DNA from: JBGSYN01 sp041750975
Lineage (GTDB): Bacteria; Pseudomonadota; Alphaproteobacteria; Geminicoccales; Geminicoccaceae
Reading direction: 5' to 3'
Assembly: GCA_041750975.1 (NCBI GenBank)
Contig: JBGSYN010000182.1
Span: 1-55,615, forward strand
Length of the DNA: 55,615 nucleotides
This document shows, piece after piece, positions 1 to 8,348 of the stretch. A program made the position numbers and the translations under genes. Within the stretch, counting starts at the first letter, position 1. The number at the start of each line of letters is the position of its first letter. Below the pieces are notes generated by a model. That model made no database searches. It saw nothing but the letters and a program-made list of their open reading frames with translations, and was not told the DNA's origin.

Positions 1-39
1 ACTTATCGGAAAGTGCCCGGTTCGGCGCCTGCGCAAGAG

Positions 40-446
40 TGCACGAACGAATTTTCGCCTGCCGCGAAGCCCGCCAATGAAAATTGCACAAACGATTTAT
101 CGCCGGCCGCTGCCAAGCCCGCCAACCAAAATTACACAAACAAATTAACGCCTGTCTCGGGACCTCCAAATGAAAATTGCACAAACGAATTAACCCCATG
201 CGACAACAGTACCTTTACGGCCTCACCGACACCCGAACCACCATCCCGCGGAGAGCGCGAGAGGGGCGCGCCGCCCCTTTCGCAAACCCTTCCTCCAGCA
301 AAATGCACGAACGAATTATCGCCTGCCCCTACCCCAGCGCCGCAGCGCCCACTCGTGCATCGCAGGGAGAAGGTGCCGTTGCATCATAGAAGGTGGTGGT
401 GAGGTATCGGCCTCCCTCTCTCTCCCGACTTTTGCACGAACGATTT
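40..446. repeat. Degenerate direct-repeat array downstream of purN
   Basis: Six copies of a 14-base core TGCACRAACGAWTT lie in the same orientation, starting at 40, 85, 133 (TACACAAACAAATT), 178, 304 and 433. The first three form tandem units of 45, 48 and 45 bp that also share a tail resembling GCCCGCCAATGAAAAT. All start-to-start distances (45, 48, 45, 126, 129) are multiples of three, so a frame opening with GTG at 13 reads a repeated Cys-Thr-Asn-Glu/Asp peptide. That frame stops at 402, before the sixth copy, and has no recognisable domain, so I treat the stretch as intergenic. The window edge (1-8) may hold the tail of a further copy. No other gene is seen in 1-457. Confidence 0.7.
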
Positions 447-457
447 CCCGGCGTTTT

Positions 458-1123
458 TCAGGCGTGGGATTTCTTGAGCCTCGGATGCAAGATGAGGCGG
501 TCGCCCGGGGTTTCGTCGGTTAGGGTAATGGTGTCGGCGTCGATGGCAAGACGGTCCGAGGCGCAGAGACCGAGTGCGCGCGGATAGCACAGATGCTCGA
601 TTTCCAGCACGCGGGCCGCAAGAGCGGGAGCATCGTCGCCCGGCAGGACAGGAACGACGCCCTGGACCAGGATCGGGCCGTTGTCGAGTTCGTTCCGAAC
701 GAAATGGACGGTGCAACCGCTGATCCTGCAGCCATCGTCGAGGGCACGCTGGTGGGTGTCGAGGCCTGGAAACGCGGGCAGCAGTGAGGGGTGGATGTTG
801 AGCAGCCGATTATACCATTTTTTCACGAACCAAGGCGAGAGCACGCGCATGAACCCGGCAAGGCAGAGCAGGTCGACACCATGGGCGCGCAATTCCTGGT
901 CGATCACGGCTTCGAAGGATTCCGTGGTCACGAAGCCGCGCCGGATGATGACGCGGCTGGGGATGTGGTGACGTCGCGCCCGTTCCAGTCCTCCGGCGTC
1001 GCTGCGATTGCTGATCACCGAGACGACCTCGTAGGGGTAGCCTGCGAGGGTCGAGAAATCGATCAGCGACTGAAGATTGGTGCCGCCGCCGGAAATCAGG
1101 ACGCCGACACGCATGTCCGCCAT
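458..1123 (-). CDS. purN: Phosphoribosylglycinamide formyltransferase PurN
   Basis: Cytosolic enzyme of de novo purine synthesis that transfers a formyl group from 10-formyl-THF to glycinamide ribonucleotide. The 221-residue protein starts with the nucleotide-binding loop GVLISGGGTNLQSL and has the active-site stretch NIHPSLLPAFPGLDTHQRA, holding the family's catalytic Asn and His. The catalytic Asp lies in ELDNGPILVQ. Length matches the family (about 190-220). The start codon overlaps the 3' end of purM by 28 bases; a second ATG three codons in would shorten the overlap to 19. Overlap and order imply translational coupling to purM. Downstream lies only the repeat array. Confidence 0.97.
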   Translation of the reverse strand: MADMRVGVLISGGGTNLQSLIDFSTLAGYPYEVVSVISNRSDAGGLERARRHHIPSRVIIRRGFVTTESFEAVIDQELRAHGVDLLCLAGFMRVLSPWFVKKWYNRLLNIHPSLLPAFPGLDTHQRALDDGCRISGCTVHFVRNELDNGPILVQGVVPVLPGDDAPALAARVLEIEHLCYPRALGLCASDRLAIDADTITLTDETPGDRLILHPRLKKSHA

Positions 1124-2235
1124 TCTTCGCTGACGTTCTTGAGAACCGTGCGAGGCTTTTCGGCCGTCGACCGCAGCGAGCCGATGACTATCGGCGCCTC
1201 GCCGGCGTCTTCGAGGACCTGTTCGATTGTTGCCAGATCGTTTTCGGCCACGACCATGATGAAACCGATGCCGGCGTTGAAGGTTCGGAATACTTCATCG
1301 AGCCAGAGATCGGCATGACCGCACAGCCATCGGTAGAAGGGCGTCGGCGGCAATCGGCCGAGATCGATGACGGCGTCGAGACCTTCCGGCAAGACGCGTG
1401 GCAGGTTCTCCAGAATGCCACCCCCGGTGATGTGCGCCATCGCCTTGACTTTGTCGGTTGCAGCGGCCGCGAGCGCAGATTTCACGTAAAGTCGTGTCGG
1501 TGTCAGCAGCGCTTCGCCGATCGACTTGCCGGGCGCAAAGGGCGCACTGGCCGCAAGATCGATCTGACGATCGTCGATTATCTTGCGGATGAGGGAAAAG
1601 CCGTTGCTATGCGCGCCCGAGGACGGGAGACCGATCACCATGTCGCCCGCGGTAATATCGTCTCGAGGCAAGAGGCCGTCCCGCTCGACGGCGCCGATGG
1701 CAAAGCCCGCGAGATCGAAACCGCCCGGTTCATAAACGCCAGGCATTTCAGCCGTCTCGCCACCGATGACGGCGCAGTCGCAGGCACGGCAGGCCTCGGC
1801 AATGGACGTGACGATCTCGACGGCAATGCCCGGATCGAGCTTGCCGGTCGCGAAATAATCCAGGAAGAACAGCGGGCGAGCGCCTTGCACGATCAGATCA
1901 TTGAGGCACATGGCGACGAGATCCGTGCCGATGCCCCGATAGTCTTCGAGCCTGCGAGCGAGGAGAAGCTTGGTGCCGACGCCATCCGTCGTGGCGACCA
2001 GGAGCGGATCTTCAAACCCGGCCGCTTTGAGATCGAACAGGCCGCCGAAGCCGCCGATTCCACCCAACACACCGGGACGGCGGGTCGCTGCAAGCAGCGG
2101 CTTGATGGCGTCGACGAACGCATTGCCGGCGGCGATGTCCACGCCCGCGCCGGTATAGGGGTCACGTCGCCCGAGGGAGTTCGAGCGTGATGATGGGGCT
2201 GGTTTATCCCGGCCTTGTCTCATCCGGCTTTCCAT
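1096..2235 (-). CDS. purM: Phosphoribosylformylglycinamidine cyclo-ligase PurM (AIR synthetase)
   Basis: ATP-dependent closure of the imidazole ring to give AIR, the step after FGAM synthesis. The family N-terminus TGAGVDIAAGNAFVDAIKP is followed by the glycine-rich GGIGGFGGLFDL, the ATTDGVGTKLLLA metal/nucleotide segment, VIGGETAEMPGVY, GLPSSGAHSNGFSLIRKI and AHITGGGILENLPRVLP. I placed the start at ATG 2235 (379 aa). The frame stays open to 2322 but that extension has no family counterpart and runs toward the divergent gene. ATG 2223, with GGAAAG upstream, is an equally good start. The first gene of a purM-purN pair, divergent from the DUF2066 gene across about 90 bp. Confidence 0.96.
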   Translation of the reverse strand: MESRMRQGRDKPAPSSRSNSLGRRDPYTGAGVDIAAGNAFVDAIKPLLAATRRPGVLGGIGGFGGLFDLKAAGFEDPLLVATTDGVGTKLLLARRLEDYRGIGTDLVAMCLNDLIVQGARPLFFLDYFATGKLDPGIAVEIVTSIAEACRACDCAVIGGETAEMPGVYEPGGFDLAGFAIGAVERDGLLPRDDITAGDMVIGLPSSGAHSNGFSLIRKIIDDRQIDLAASAPFAPGKSIGEALLTPTRLYVKSALAAAATDKVKAMAHITGGGILENLPRVLPEGLDAVIDLGRLPPTPFYRWLCGHADLWLDEVFRTFNAGIGFIMVVAENDLATIEQVLEDAGEAPIVIGSLRSTAEKPRTVLKNVSEEWRTCVSAS

Positions 2236-2326
2236 GTCTAGTTCACCCGGGCCGAGGTTCGCAGGTGTGGCTTGCGCAACCGAGGCGATTGGTCGATTGG
2301 GTTTACGACAACTAACGAGCATTGCA

Positions 2327-3640
2327 ATGCGTCTGCTTCACGCTGGATATCTGGTCGGGCTTTTCGCTGCGATCGCGGCATGCTGGACGGTTGAGGCCCT
2401 GGCCCAATCGAGCGAGGCGCTGTACCGCGTCGAAGGGATCGAGGTCAGCGAGACTGCCGACAACGCGGTTGCCGCCCAACAGACGGCCATGGAGGATGGC
2501 AAGCGCCGCGGTCTGATCAGTCTCCTCGAGCGGCTTACCGCACCGGCCGATCGGAACCGGCTGCCGAGCTTCGAGGGCGTTCCCGTCGATCGCTATGTGC
2601 AGAACTTCGATGTCGTCGATGAGCGGGTATCGGGGACCGTCTACGAGGCCGATCTCACGGTGACCTACCTCGCGGAACCCGTGCAGGGGCTGCTTCGGGG
2701 GATTGGGATTCCGTTCGCGATCAGGCGCAGCGAGCCCGTCCTGATCATTCCTGCGACCCGGACCGAAAATAGGTTGGAGCTTTGGCAGGGTGCCGGCCCG
2801 TGGACCGAGGCCTGGTACCAGATTGCCGAGGCTCCGGGCCTGATGACGCTGGTCCTGCCCCTGGGCGATCTCGAGGATGTCAGCACGCTGGGCAATGACG
2901 ACGTCATTGCCGGCAGAACCGAAGGTGCGGCGGCATTGGCGTCGCGCTACGGTGCGAGCAGGGCAATCCTCGCGATCGCCACGACACCGCAAACTCCGGA
3001 CGCGCCTGGCGCCGCGCCCGGCGGGAATGCCGCGGACGGCAATGACGCCGGGCTGGGCGAGGCGACGATGCCGGAAAGGGTCATGATCCAGGCGGTGAGC
3101 CTCGACGACACGCCGACAACGATCATTGCGGAAACGATCCGCCTCGATGAACTCGGGGAGGATCGGGACATCTATGTCGAAGCGGCGGAGCTGGTCGTTC
3201 GGGCACTCGAGGATGACTGGAAGTCGACCAACATCGTTCGTCTCGATGTCGTGCAGAGCCTCGATCTCGCTGTGCCCTTGTCCGATCTGAACCAGTGGGT
3301 CGCGGTCCGCCGTGCGCTCGAGGAAACCCCCGAAATACGCACGATCAGGATCGACAGCCTTGGACGGAGCCGCGCCGAACTCTCGCTCGATTATGTCGGC
3401 AGCGAAGACAAACTGCGGGACAGCCTCGAACGGCGCGGCCAAACCCTGATCGCCGGTGAGGGCGGCCCGGTCCTCTATCCTTCGGGTGCATTTCCGGGCC
3501 AAACTTCCAGACCTCTCGGGCGTGCGCAGCCTTCGGGCGCCGGGCCGACCGTGTTCGAACCGGCACCCGCGATCGAACAAAGCCCGATCGGCCCGGCGAG
3601 CGACCCCGGGTTCCCGGCCGATGGCGCGACGCCCGGATGA
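2327..3640 (+). CDS. DUF2066 domain-containing exported protein
   Basis: A 437-residue protein with an N-terminal signal peptide: MRLL, a hydrophobic core (about residues 5-25), then VEALA before a probable cleavage ahead of QSSEALYRVEG. The mature part resembles the DUF2066 family often encoded between purM and hda in alphaproteobacteria; its function is unknown. The segment around residues 220-245 is Ala/Gly/Pro-rich (a flexible linker), and the C-terminal 50 residues are Pro/Gly-rich and probably disordered. The start was set at 2327 because the longer frame from 2234 puts 31 non-signal residues ahead of the signal peptide. Its stop overlaps the hda start (ATGA), so the two are probably co-translated. 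Confidence 0.85.
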   Translation: MRLLHAGYLVGLFAAIAACWTVEALAQSSEALYRVEGIEVSETADNAVAAQQTAMEDGKRRGLISLLERLTAPADRNRLPSFEGVPVDRYVQNFDVVDERVSGTVYEADLTVTYLAEPVQGLLRGIGIPFAIRRSEPVLIIPATRTENRLELWQGAGPWTEAWYQIAEAPGLMTLVLPLGDLEDVSTLGNDDVIAGRTEGAAALASRYGASRAILAIATTPQTPDAPGAAPGGNAADGNDAGLGEATMPERVMIQAVSLDDTPTTIIAETIRLDELGEDRDIYVEAAELVVRALEDDWKSTNIVRLDVVQSLDLAVPLSDLNQWVAVRRALEETPEIRTIRIDSLGRSRAELSLDYVGSEDKLRDSLERRGQTLIAGEGGPVLYPSGAFPGQTSRPLGRAQPSGAGPTVFEPAPAIEQSPIGPASDPGFPADGATPG

Positions 3641-4362
3641 ATCAACTGGCCTCGCCCGAGCCCGAGCGACAGCGAACGTTCGAGTTTGCCCATCGAGTCG
3701 GTATGGACCTCGTCGATTTCATGCCGGCGCCGAGCAATCGGCGGGCCTACGACATGATCATGGCGTGGCCGGACTGGCCGACGCCGGCGCTGATCCTGCA
3801 TGGGCCGATCGGGTCCGGTCGCACCCATCTGGCGCGCATCTGGGCGGATCGCTCGAAGGCACGCTACTTCGAGGCCGCCGAAATCTGGGAGGCGGCGAAG
3901 CCGATCGAGAGGCTGGACGCATGCCGCCACGCCGTCGTCGACGGCGCGGATCGCATCGTCAGCGAGCGGCTTTTGTTCCATCTCTACAACCTGATCGTCG
4001 ACCGGCGCGGCACGCTGTTGCTCGTGGCCGACGCACCGCCCGGGCGGTGGTCCATCCAGCTGCCGGACCTTCATTCCCGGCTGCAGGCCGCCTTGCCGGT
4101 CCAGATCGATCCGCCATGCGACGATCTTCTGGCAGCGCTTCTTGTCAAGCAATTCGCCGACCGGCAAGTGCGGATCGAGCCTGCCGTCGTCAGCTATCTG
4201 GTCCGGCATATGGAACGAAGCTTCGCCGCGGTGCGGCGTATGACGCTCGAGCTCGATCGGGTTTCGCTCTGCGCGCAGCGGCCGATTACCTTGCCCTTGG
4301 CCCGAGCCATGCTGGAGTGGCTCGAGCCCGAGGCGACGAATGACGAAGACATCGAGACCTAG
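3637..4362 (+). CDS. hda: DnaA-related replication regulator Hda/HdaA
   Basis: A 241-residue AAA+ protein resembling DnaA domain III. Hda with the loaded sliding clamp stimulates hydrolysis of DnaA-bound ATP (regulatory inactivation of DnaA). The Walker A region is LHGPIGSGRTHLARIW, with Arg where most P-loops have Lys, as in E. coli Hda. Walker B is degenerate (AVVDGADRI). A C-terminal lid region (about 170-235) includes SYLVRHMERSFAAVRRM, typical of the DnaA family. Domain IV (DNA binding) is absent, as expected. The N-terminal clamp-binding motif, normally close to QL-x-LPL, is only QLASPEP here. Couples to the upstream DUF2066 gene through a 4-base overlap. Confidence 0.88.
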   Translation: MNQLASPEPERQRTFEFAHRVGMDLVDFMPAPSNRRAYDMIMAWPDWPTPALILHGPIGSGRTHLARIWADRSKARYFEAAEIWEAAKPIERLDACRHAVVDGADRIVSERLLFHLYNLIVDRRGTLLLVADAPPGRWSIQLPDLHSRLQAALPVQIDPPCDDLLAALLVKQFADRQVRIEPAVVSYLVRHMERSFAAVRRMTLELDRVSLCAQRPITLPLARAMLEWLEPEATNDEDIET

Positions 4363-4374
4363 GGAGACGCGATC

Positions 4375-5154
4375 ATGGATTTGGGAATAGCCGGCAAGAA
4401 AGCGATCGTCTGTGCCGCGAGCAAAGGGCTCGGGCGCGGCTGCGCCATGGCGTTGGCGGAGAACGGCGTGCAGCTCGTGATCAACGCCCGGACCAGGGAG
4501 ACGCTGGAGTCGACCGCCGCTGAGATCCGGCAGGCGACTGGGGTCGAGGTCGAGGCGGTCGCCTGCGATATCACCACCGCCGACGGCCGGAAGCAGGTAC
4601 TCGAGGCCTGCCCCGAGCCTGACATACTCGTCAACAACGCCGGCGGCCCGCCGCCCGGGGATTTCCGCGAATGGGGCGAGGCGGAGTGGCTGGCAGCACT
4701 CAATGCCAACATGATCACGCCGATCGAACTCATTCGCGCGACTGTCGACACGATGGGGGCGAAGGGTTGGGGCCGGATCGTCAACATCACCTCGAGCGCG
4801 GTCAAGGCGCCGATCGATGTGCTGGGTCTCTCCAACGGCGCCCGAAGCGGGCTTACCGGTTTCGTCGCCGGCACGGCAAGGGCGGTCGCGGGCACCGGCG
4901 TCACCATCAACAATATCCTGCCCGGCCGCTTCGATACCGATCGCCTTCGAGGTGGGATCGCATTCAACGCCAAGAAGAGCGGCAAATCCGTCGAGGAAAT
5001 CGAGCGCGGGCACAAGGCGGCCATTCCGACGGGAAGATTCGGCGATCCCTACGAGTTCGGAGCGCTTTGCGCGTTCGTCTGTTCGGTTCATGCCGGCTAC
5101 ATCACGGCCCAGAATCTGCTGATCGACGGTGGAACCTATCCCGGCACGTACTGA
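4375..5154 (+). CDS. SDR-family oxidoreductase with non-canonical active site
   Basis: A 259-residue Rossmann protein of the short-chain dehydrogenase/reductase superfamily. The cofactor loop is CAASKGLGRG (13-22) and the fold-stabilising motif is NNAGG (87-91). A Ser pair sits at 140-141 in NITSSAV. The expected Tyr-x-x-x-Lys catalytic pair is replaced: the alignable stretch LSNGARSGLTGF has Ser and Arg at those positions. This is a known subgroup resembling beta-ketoacyl-ACP reductases but lacking the Tyr and Lys, so the substrate and even the reaction are uncertain. It begins 12 bases after hda and ends 12 bases before anmK, so it is probably in the same transcript. Confidence 0.85.
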   Translation: MDLGIAGKKAIVCAASKGLGRGCAMALAENGVQLVINARTRETLESTAAEIRQATGVEVEAVACDITTADGRKQVLEACPEPDILVNNAGGPPPGDFREWGEAEWLAALNANMITPIELIRATVDTMGAKGWGRIVNITSSAVKAPIDVLGLSNGARSGLTGFVAGTARAVAGTGVTINNILPGRFDTDRLRGGIAFNAKKSGKSVEEIERGHKAAIPTGRFGDPYEFGALCAFVCSVHAGYITAQNLLIDGGTYPGTY

Positions 5155-5166
5155 GCCCCGGCCCCG

Positions 5167-6321
5167 ATGGCCATGAGACGAGTTGCCGGGCTCATCTCCG
5201 GCACCTCCATGGACGGTCTCGACATGGCGATTGTCGATGTCGAGATTGGCCGTCCGTCCAGTTTCGCCTTCATGGGAGGCCAAACCGCCCCTTTCCCCCA
5301 TGCCTTGCAGGCCCGCCTGCGTGACGCGTACCGCGCCGACCCCGGCACATTGACCCGTCTTGACGACGATCTCGGTCGCTTTCTTGTTCGGGCGCTCAGC
5401 GAATTTGTCCATGGCCACGACGCGGAGATCGATCTCATTGGCAGCCACGGTCAGACCGTCTTTCACGAGCATGGCCGGGCGACATTGCAGATCGGCGAGC
5501 CCGGCCATCTCGCCCTGACTTTCGGTTGCCCGGTCGTGAGCGATTTTCGCCGTGCCGACATTGCGGCAGGGGGCTGCGGCGCGCCATTGGCACCTATCCT
5601 CGACAAATGGGCCCTGTCCGCGGATGAGCATGCTGTACTGGCGCTCAATCTCGGCGGCATCGCCAATTTTTCCGCGCTGCCGAGCCGCGGTCAGCGCGAA
5701 GAAGCGGTCATCGCCTTCGATACCGGACCTGCCAATATGGTCATGGATATCCTGGCACGCCGCTTTACCAAAGGCCAGCAAGAGGCTGATATAGAAGGAA
5801 CATTTTCGAGCAGAGGTGAGGTCAGGGAGGCTTGGCTGCAAAGTCTGCTCGGCGACCCGTACTTCGCGCTGGCGCCGCCCAAATCCTGCGGCGACGCGGA
5901 ATTCGGTGAGGCTTTCGTGGACCATTGGCTCGGTCGATTCCCCCCCGACCATGACCAGGACTGGTACGACCTTTTGGCGACCGCGGCCGAACTGTCCGCT
6001 ACCACCATCTACCAGGCCTATGAGCGCTTTGTGGTAGCGGAGCGGCCGGTCGGCATTGTCGTTGCGAGTGGCGGCGGCATCCGCAATCCCGAGCTCATGC
6101 GGCGTCTCGGGCGGCGATTCGATCCCATCGCCGTGGCGACATCCGCCGACTTCGGGCTCGATCCCGACTTCAAGGAGGCAATCGCTTTTGCCCTGATGGC
6201 GTCGGCGCGGGTTGACGGGATACCCGCCAATCTGCCTGAGGTAACGGGTGCCGGCCGCGCTGTCCTTCTTGGCAAGGTGACCGAACTCCTGCCGAGACCG
6301 GCTGCGTTAACCAAAGAGTAA
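5167..6321 (+). CDS. anmK: Anhydro-N-acetylmuramic acid kinase AnmK
   Basis: Cytosolic enzyme of peptidoglycan recycling: hydrolyses and phosphorylates 1,6-anhydro-MurNAc to MurNAc-6-phosphate using ATP. The 384-residue protein shows family blocks in order: GLISGTSMDGLDMAIVDVE (phosphate-binding), IGSHGQTVFHE, SDFRRADIAAGGCGAPLAP, LNLGGIANFSALP, AFDTGPANMVMD and VVASGGGIRNPELMRRL. It is slightly longer than usual (about 370). Starts at 5167 or 5173 (Met-Ala-Met) are both possible. It follows the SDR gene closely. No tyrS gene, a frequent neighbour in this class, is present here. Confidence 0.95.
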   Translation: MAMRRVAGLISGTSMDGLDMAIVDVEIGRPSSFAFMGGQTAPFPHALQARLRDAYRADPGTLTRLDDDLGRFLVRALSEFVHGHDAEIDLIGSHGQTVFHEHGRATLQIGEPGHLALTFGCPVVSDFRRADIAAGGCGAPLAPILDKWALSADEHAVLALNLGGIANFSALPSRGQREEAVIAFDTGPANMVMDILARRFTKGQQEADIEGTFSSRGEVREAWLQSLLGDPYFALAPPKSCGDAEFGEAFVDHWLGRFPPDHDQDWYDLLATAAELSATTIYQAYERFVVAERPVGIVVASGGGIRNPELMRRLGRRFDPIAVATSADFGLDPDFKEAIAFALMASARVDGIPANLPEVTGAGRAVLLGKVTELLPRPAALTKE

Positions 6322-6375
6322 TCCTAATGGTCTTTACCTGCTTCTGGCTGAAAAAGTGGCTTGGAGCAGCAGACG

Positions 6376-8238
6376 ATGGCATTGGTGAACGCAAGGTTCG
6401 GGGCAGCCGCCCAGGTCCTCTCGCTGGGTATCCTTTTGAGCGCCTGCGCTTCGGGGGGAAGCGCACCGCAAACCGCGCCTGTTGCCCAGTCCGCCGTCGG
6501 TGTCGATGCCGGTGGCGAGATCGTTCCGCGCCTGGTGCGCATGGGGGATCAGGCGGTGGCCCGCGGCGACACGGCTTCCGCCGTGCTTCTTTTCGGTCAG
6601 GCCTGGAGCGAGAACCGCAACGATACCTCGGTTGCCATCAAGCTGGGCGATGCGCTCCATGCGGAAGGCCGGCATAGCGAGGCGCTGGAGATCTTTCGCT
6701 CCGTGCTGGCCTACGAGCCCGATCATGCCGACGCGTCACGCGGTTTTGCCAGAGTTCAGATCGCGTTCGACCGGCCTGCCATCGCCGTCGATCAATTGGA
6801 GCGCGCCCTGCGCCAACATGGATCGGATGCCCGTTTGTGGACGACGATGGGGGTGGCCCGCGATCTCAATGGCAATCATCGGTTGGCACGACAGGCCTAT
6901 GACCGTGCGCTGGCACTCGATCCAGGCAATCTCGGCGCCCGCAACAACCGGGCGCTGTCACTGGCGCTGGACGGCGAGGTCGAGCAGGCGATCGCCGAAT
7001 TGCGCGCGATCACCGACGGTCCGAGCGCCAATGCGCAGAGCCGCCAGAACCTGGCTTTCGTCTACGCCCTCGCCGGCGACCTTCATAAGGCTGAAAACCT
7101 GAGTTACCTCGATCTGAATGAGTCCGCCGTCCGCAACAATGTCGCCTTTTTCCAAGACTTACCGGCGGGTGCGCCGGTGGCACCGAGGAGTTTGAAGCCC
7201 TCGATCGGTGCGGCGCATCAAAGCCGCGGGGATAAGCGGGACACTGTCGAGGCGGCGCCGGTGCTACTTGAGCCCGCCGAGACGACGAAGGCTCCAGCTC
7301 CAGTTCAAGAGCCGGCGAAAGTGGCGAAGACTGAACAAAAAGCCATTCTGGTGCCCGAGGTAAGTGAGCCTGTCAGGACGGCAAAGGCGGCCGCGGAACC
7401 ATCGGAGCCGGCTGAAGCATCGGGACATCATAACCTGTCTGATCCATTTGAACCCTTTGGGCCGTCTGTAGCTGCGGAAGCCGCAGCGTCCATCGAGGTG
7501 CCGACGGAGTCCCTTGAGCCGGTCACCACTGATCTCGATACGACCATGCCGGCCTCGTCGGCTATGCCTCAGATGGCGACAGCGCTGACTTCGGAGCCGG
7601 TCGAGAACCGCCGGCCGGTGCAGGCTGGAACGCCCATCCCAGTGCGGGGGAAGCTCGGTACGGTCGAAGCCAGAAAGATCGTTGCGGCCCCGGTCGAGGT
7701 AATCGAGACGGCGAGAACAGCGACGATCGTCCCAGCGCCGGTCGAGGCATTGGCAGTTCGTGGCGCAGAACCGTCGATGCCGGCGGAACCGGATATGGTC
7801 GAGGTTTCTGCAATCGAAGCGGTGCGGATCGATCGTAGCGAAACATCCGCAACGGCAGGCGGCAAGCGGCTTACTTCCGAACCCGCTCGGGGTGATGCGA
7901 CGCCGGCTCCGGACGCCGCTTTCGATACTTCGGCTTGGCTCCCTCCGCTCGAGCCGTTTGCGCCGTCGGGTACCGATGTGTCGGCCGACGTCGCGGATGA
8001 CGATGAGCTTTGGCTCTTGGACCTGGGCGAGCATGAAAGCGAGATCGGGCGGCGCAGCACCTGGCGGCGGCTTCGCGAGCGCCACGCAGACGTGCTTGGA
8101 ATAGTCGATCGCTTCGATGAGGCAGGCGAGGGGCTGCGGCCGCTGGTCGCCGGACCGGTCGCGAGCGAGACTGAGGCCAACAGCATCTGCGCCGCGCTCC
8201 AGGCGGCATCAACGTCGTGCGAGCCACGCAAGCTCTAA
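6376..8238 (+). CDS. TPR lipoprotein with C-terminal SPOR-like domain
   Basis: A predicted 620-residue outer-membrane or periplasmic lipoprotein. The signal ends in a lipobox, LLSACASGG. About residues 35-230 form TPR-type helix pairs (for example SAVLLFGQAW, DALHAEGRHSEALEIFRSVL, RQAYDRALALDPGNLGARNN), resembling TadD-like proteins. Roughly 250-540 is a low-complexity Ala/Pro/Glu/Val linker, probably disordered. The last 75 residues look like a SPOR domain (WRRLRERHADVLGI, LVAGPVASETEANSICAAL), a fold that binds denuded peptidoglycan glycans. I infer a tether between outer membrane and cell wall. The ATG at 6376 was preferred to the TTG at 6361 because it starts directly at the signal peptide. 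Downstream of the peptidoglycan-recycling gene anmK. Confidence 0.8.
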   Translation: MALVNARFGAAAQVLSLGILLSACASGGSAPQTAPVAQSAVGVDAGGEIVPRLVRMGDQAVARGDTASAVLLFGQAWSENRNDTSVAIKLGDALHAEGRHSEALEIFRSVLAYEPDHADASRGFARVQIAFDRPAIAVDQLERALRQHGSDARLWTTMGVARDLNGNHRLARQAYDRALALDPGNLGARNNRALSLALDGEVEQAIAELRAITDGPSANAQSRQNLAFVYALAGDLHKAENLSYLDLNESAVRNNVAFFQDLPAGAPVAPRSLKPSIGAAHQSRGDKRDTVEAAPVLLEPAETTKAPAPVQEPAKVAKTEQKAILVPEVSEPVRTAKAAAEPSEPAEASGHHNLSDPFEPFGPSVAAEAAASIEVPTESLEPVTTDLDTTMPASSAMPQMATALTSEPVENRRPVQAGTPIPVRGKLGTVEARKIVAAPVEVIETARTATIVPAPVEALAVRGAEPSMPAEPDMVEVSAIEAVRIDRSETSATAGGKRLTSEPARGDATPAPDAAFDTSAWLPPLEPFAPSGTDVSADVADDDELWLLDLGEHESEIGRRSTWRRLRERHADVLGIVDRFDEAGEGLRPLVAGPVASETEANSICAALQAASTSCEPRKL

Positions 8239-8348
8239 CCCCCTCAAGCAGAGCGTCCTTTGCCGAGTAGTTGATTCCATCTAATTGGGGCCCACTCTCT
8301 AATCGGAACCCAAATTGGGCTCAGTGCCTTCGGCGCGGGGCGTTGCCC

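Noticed and set aside
13..402. Repeat-containing frame as a secreted Cys-Thr-Asn repeat protein
   Set aside because: No signal peptide, no ribosome-binding site, and the last repeat copy lies past its stop. Kept only as a finding.
2312..3580. A 422-codon minus-strand frame opposite the DUF2066 gene
   Set aside because: Antisense artefact of GC-rich codons; the plus-strand frame has a signal peptide and a translational overlap with hda.
3475..5952. An open frame of 825 codons on the minus strand opposite hda, the SDR and anmK
   Set aside because: It is antisense to three clearly conserved genes; high-GC coding DNA commonly leaves the opposite strand open, and its translation has no recognisable domain.
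8239..8348. Repeated AATTGGG motifs between two convergent gene ends as a bidirectional terminator
   Set aside because: The stems are short (5 bp) and no T-run follows on either strand.
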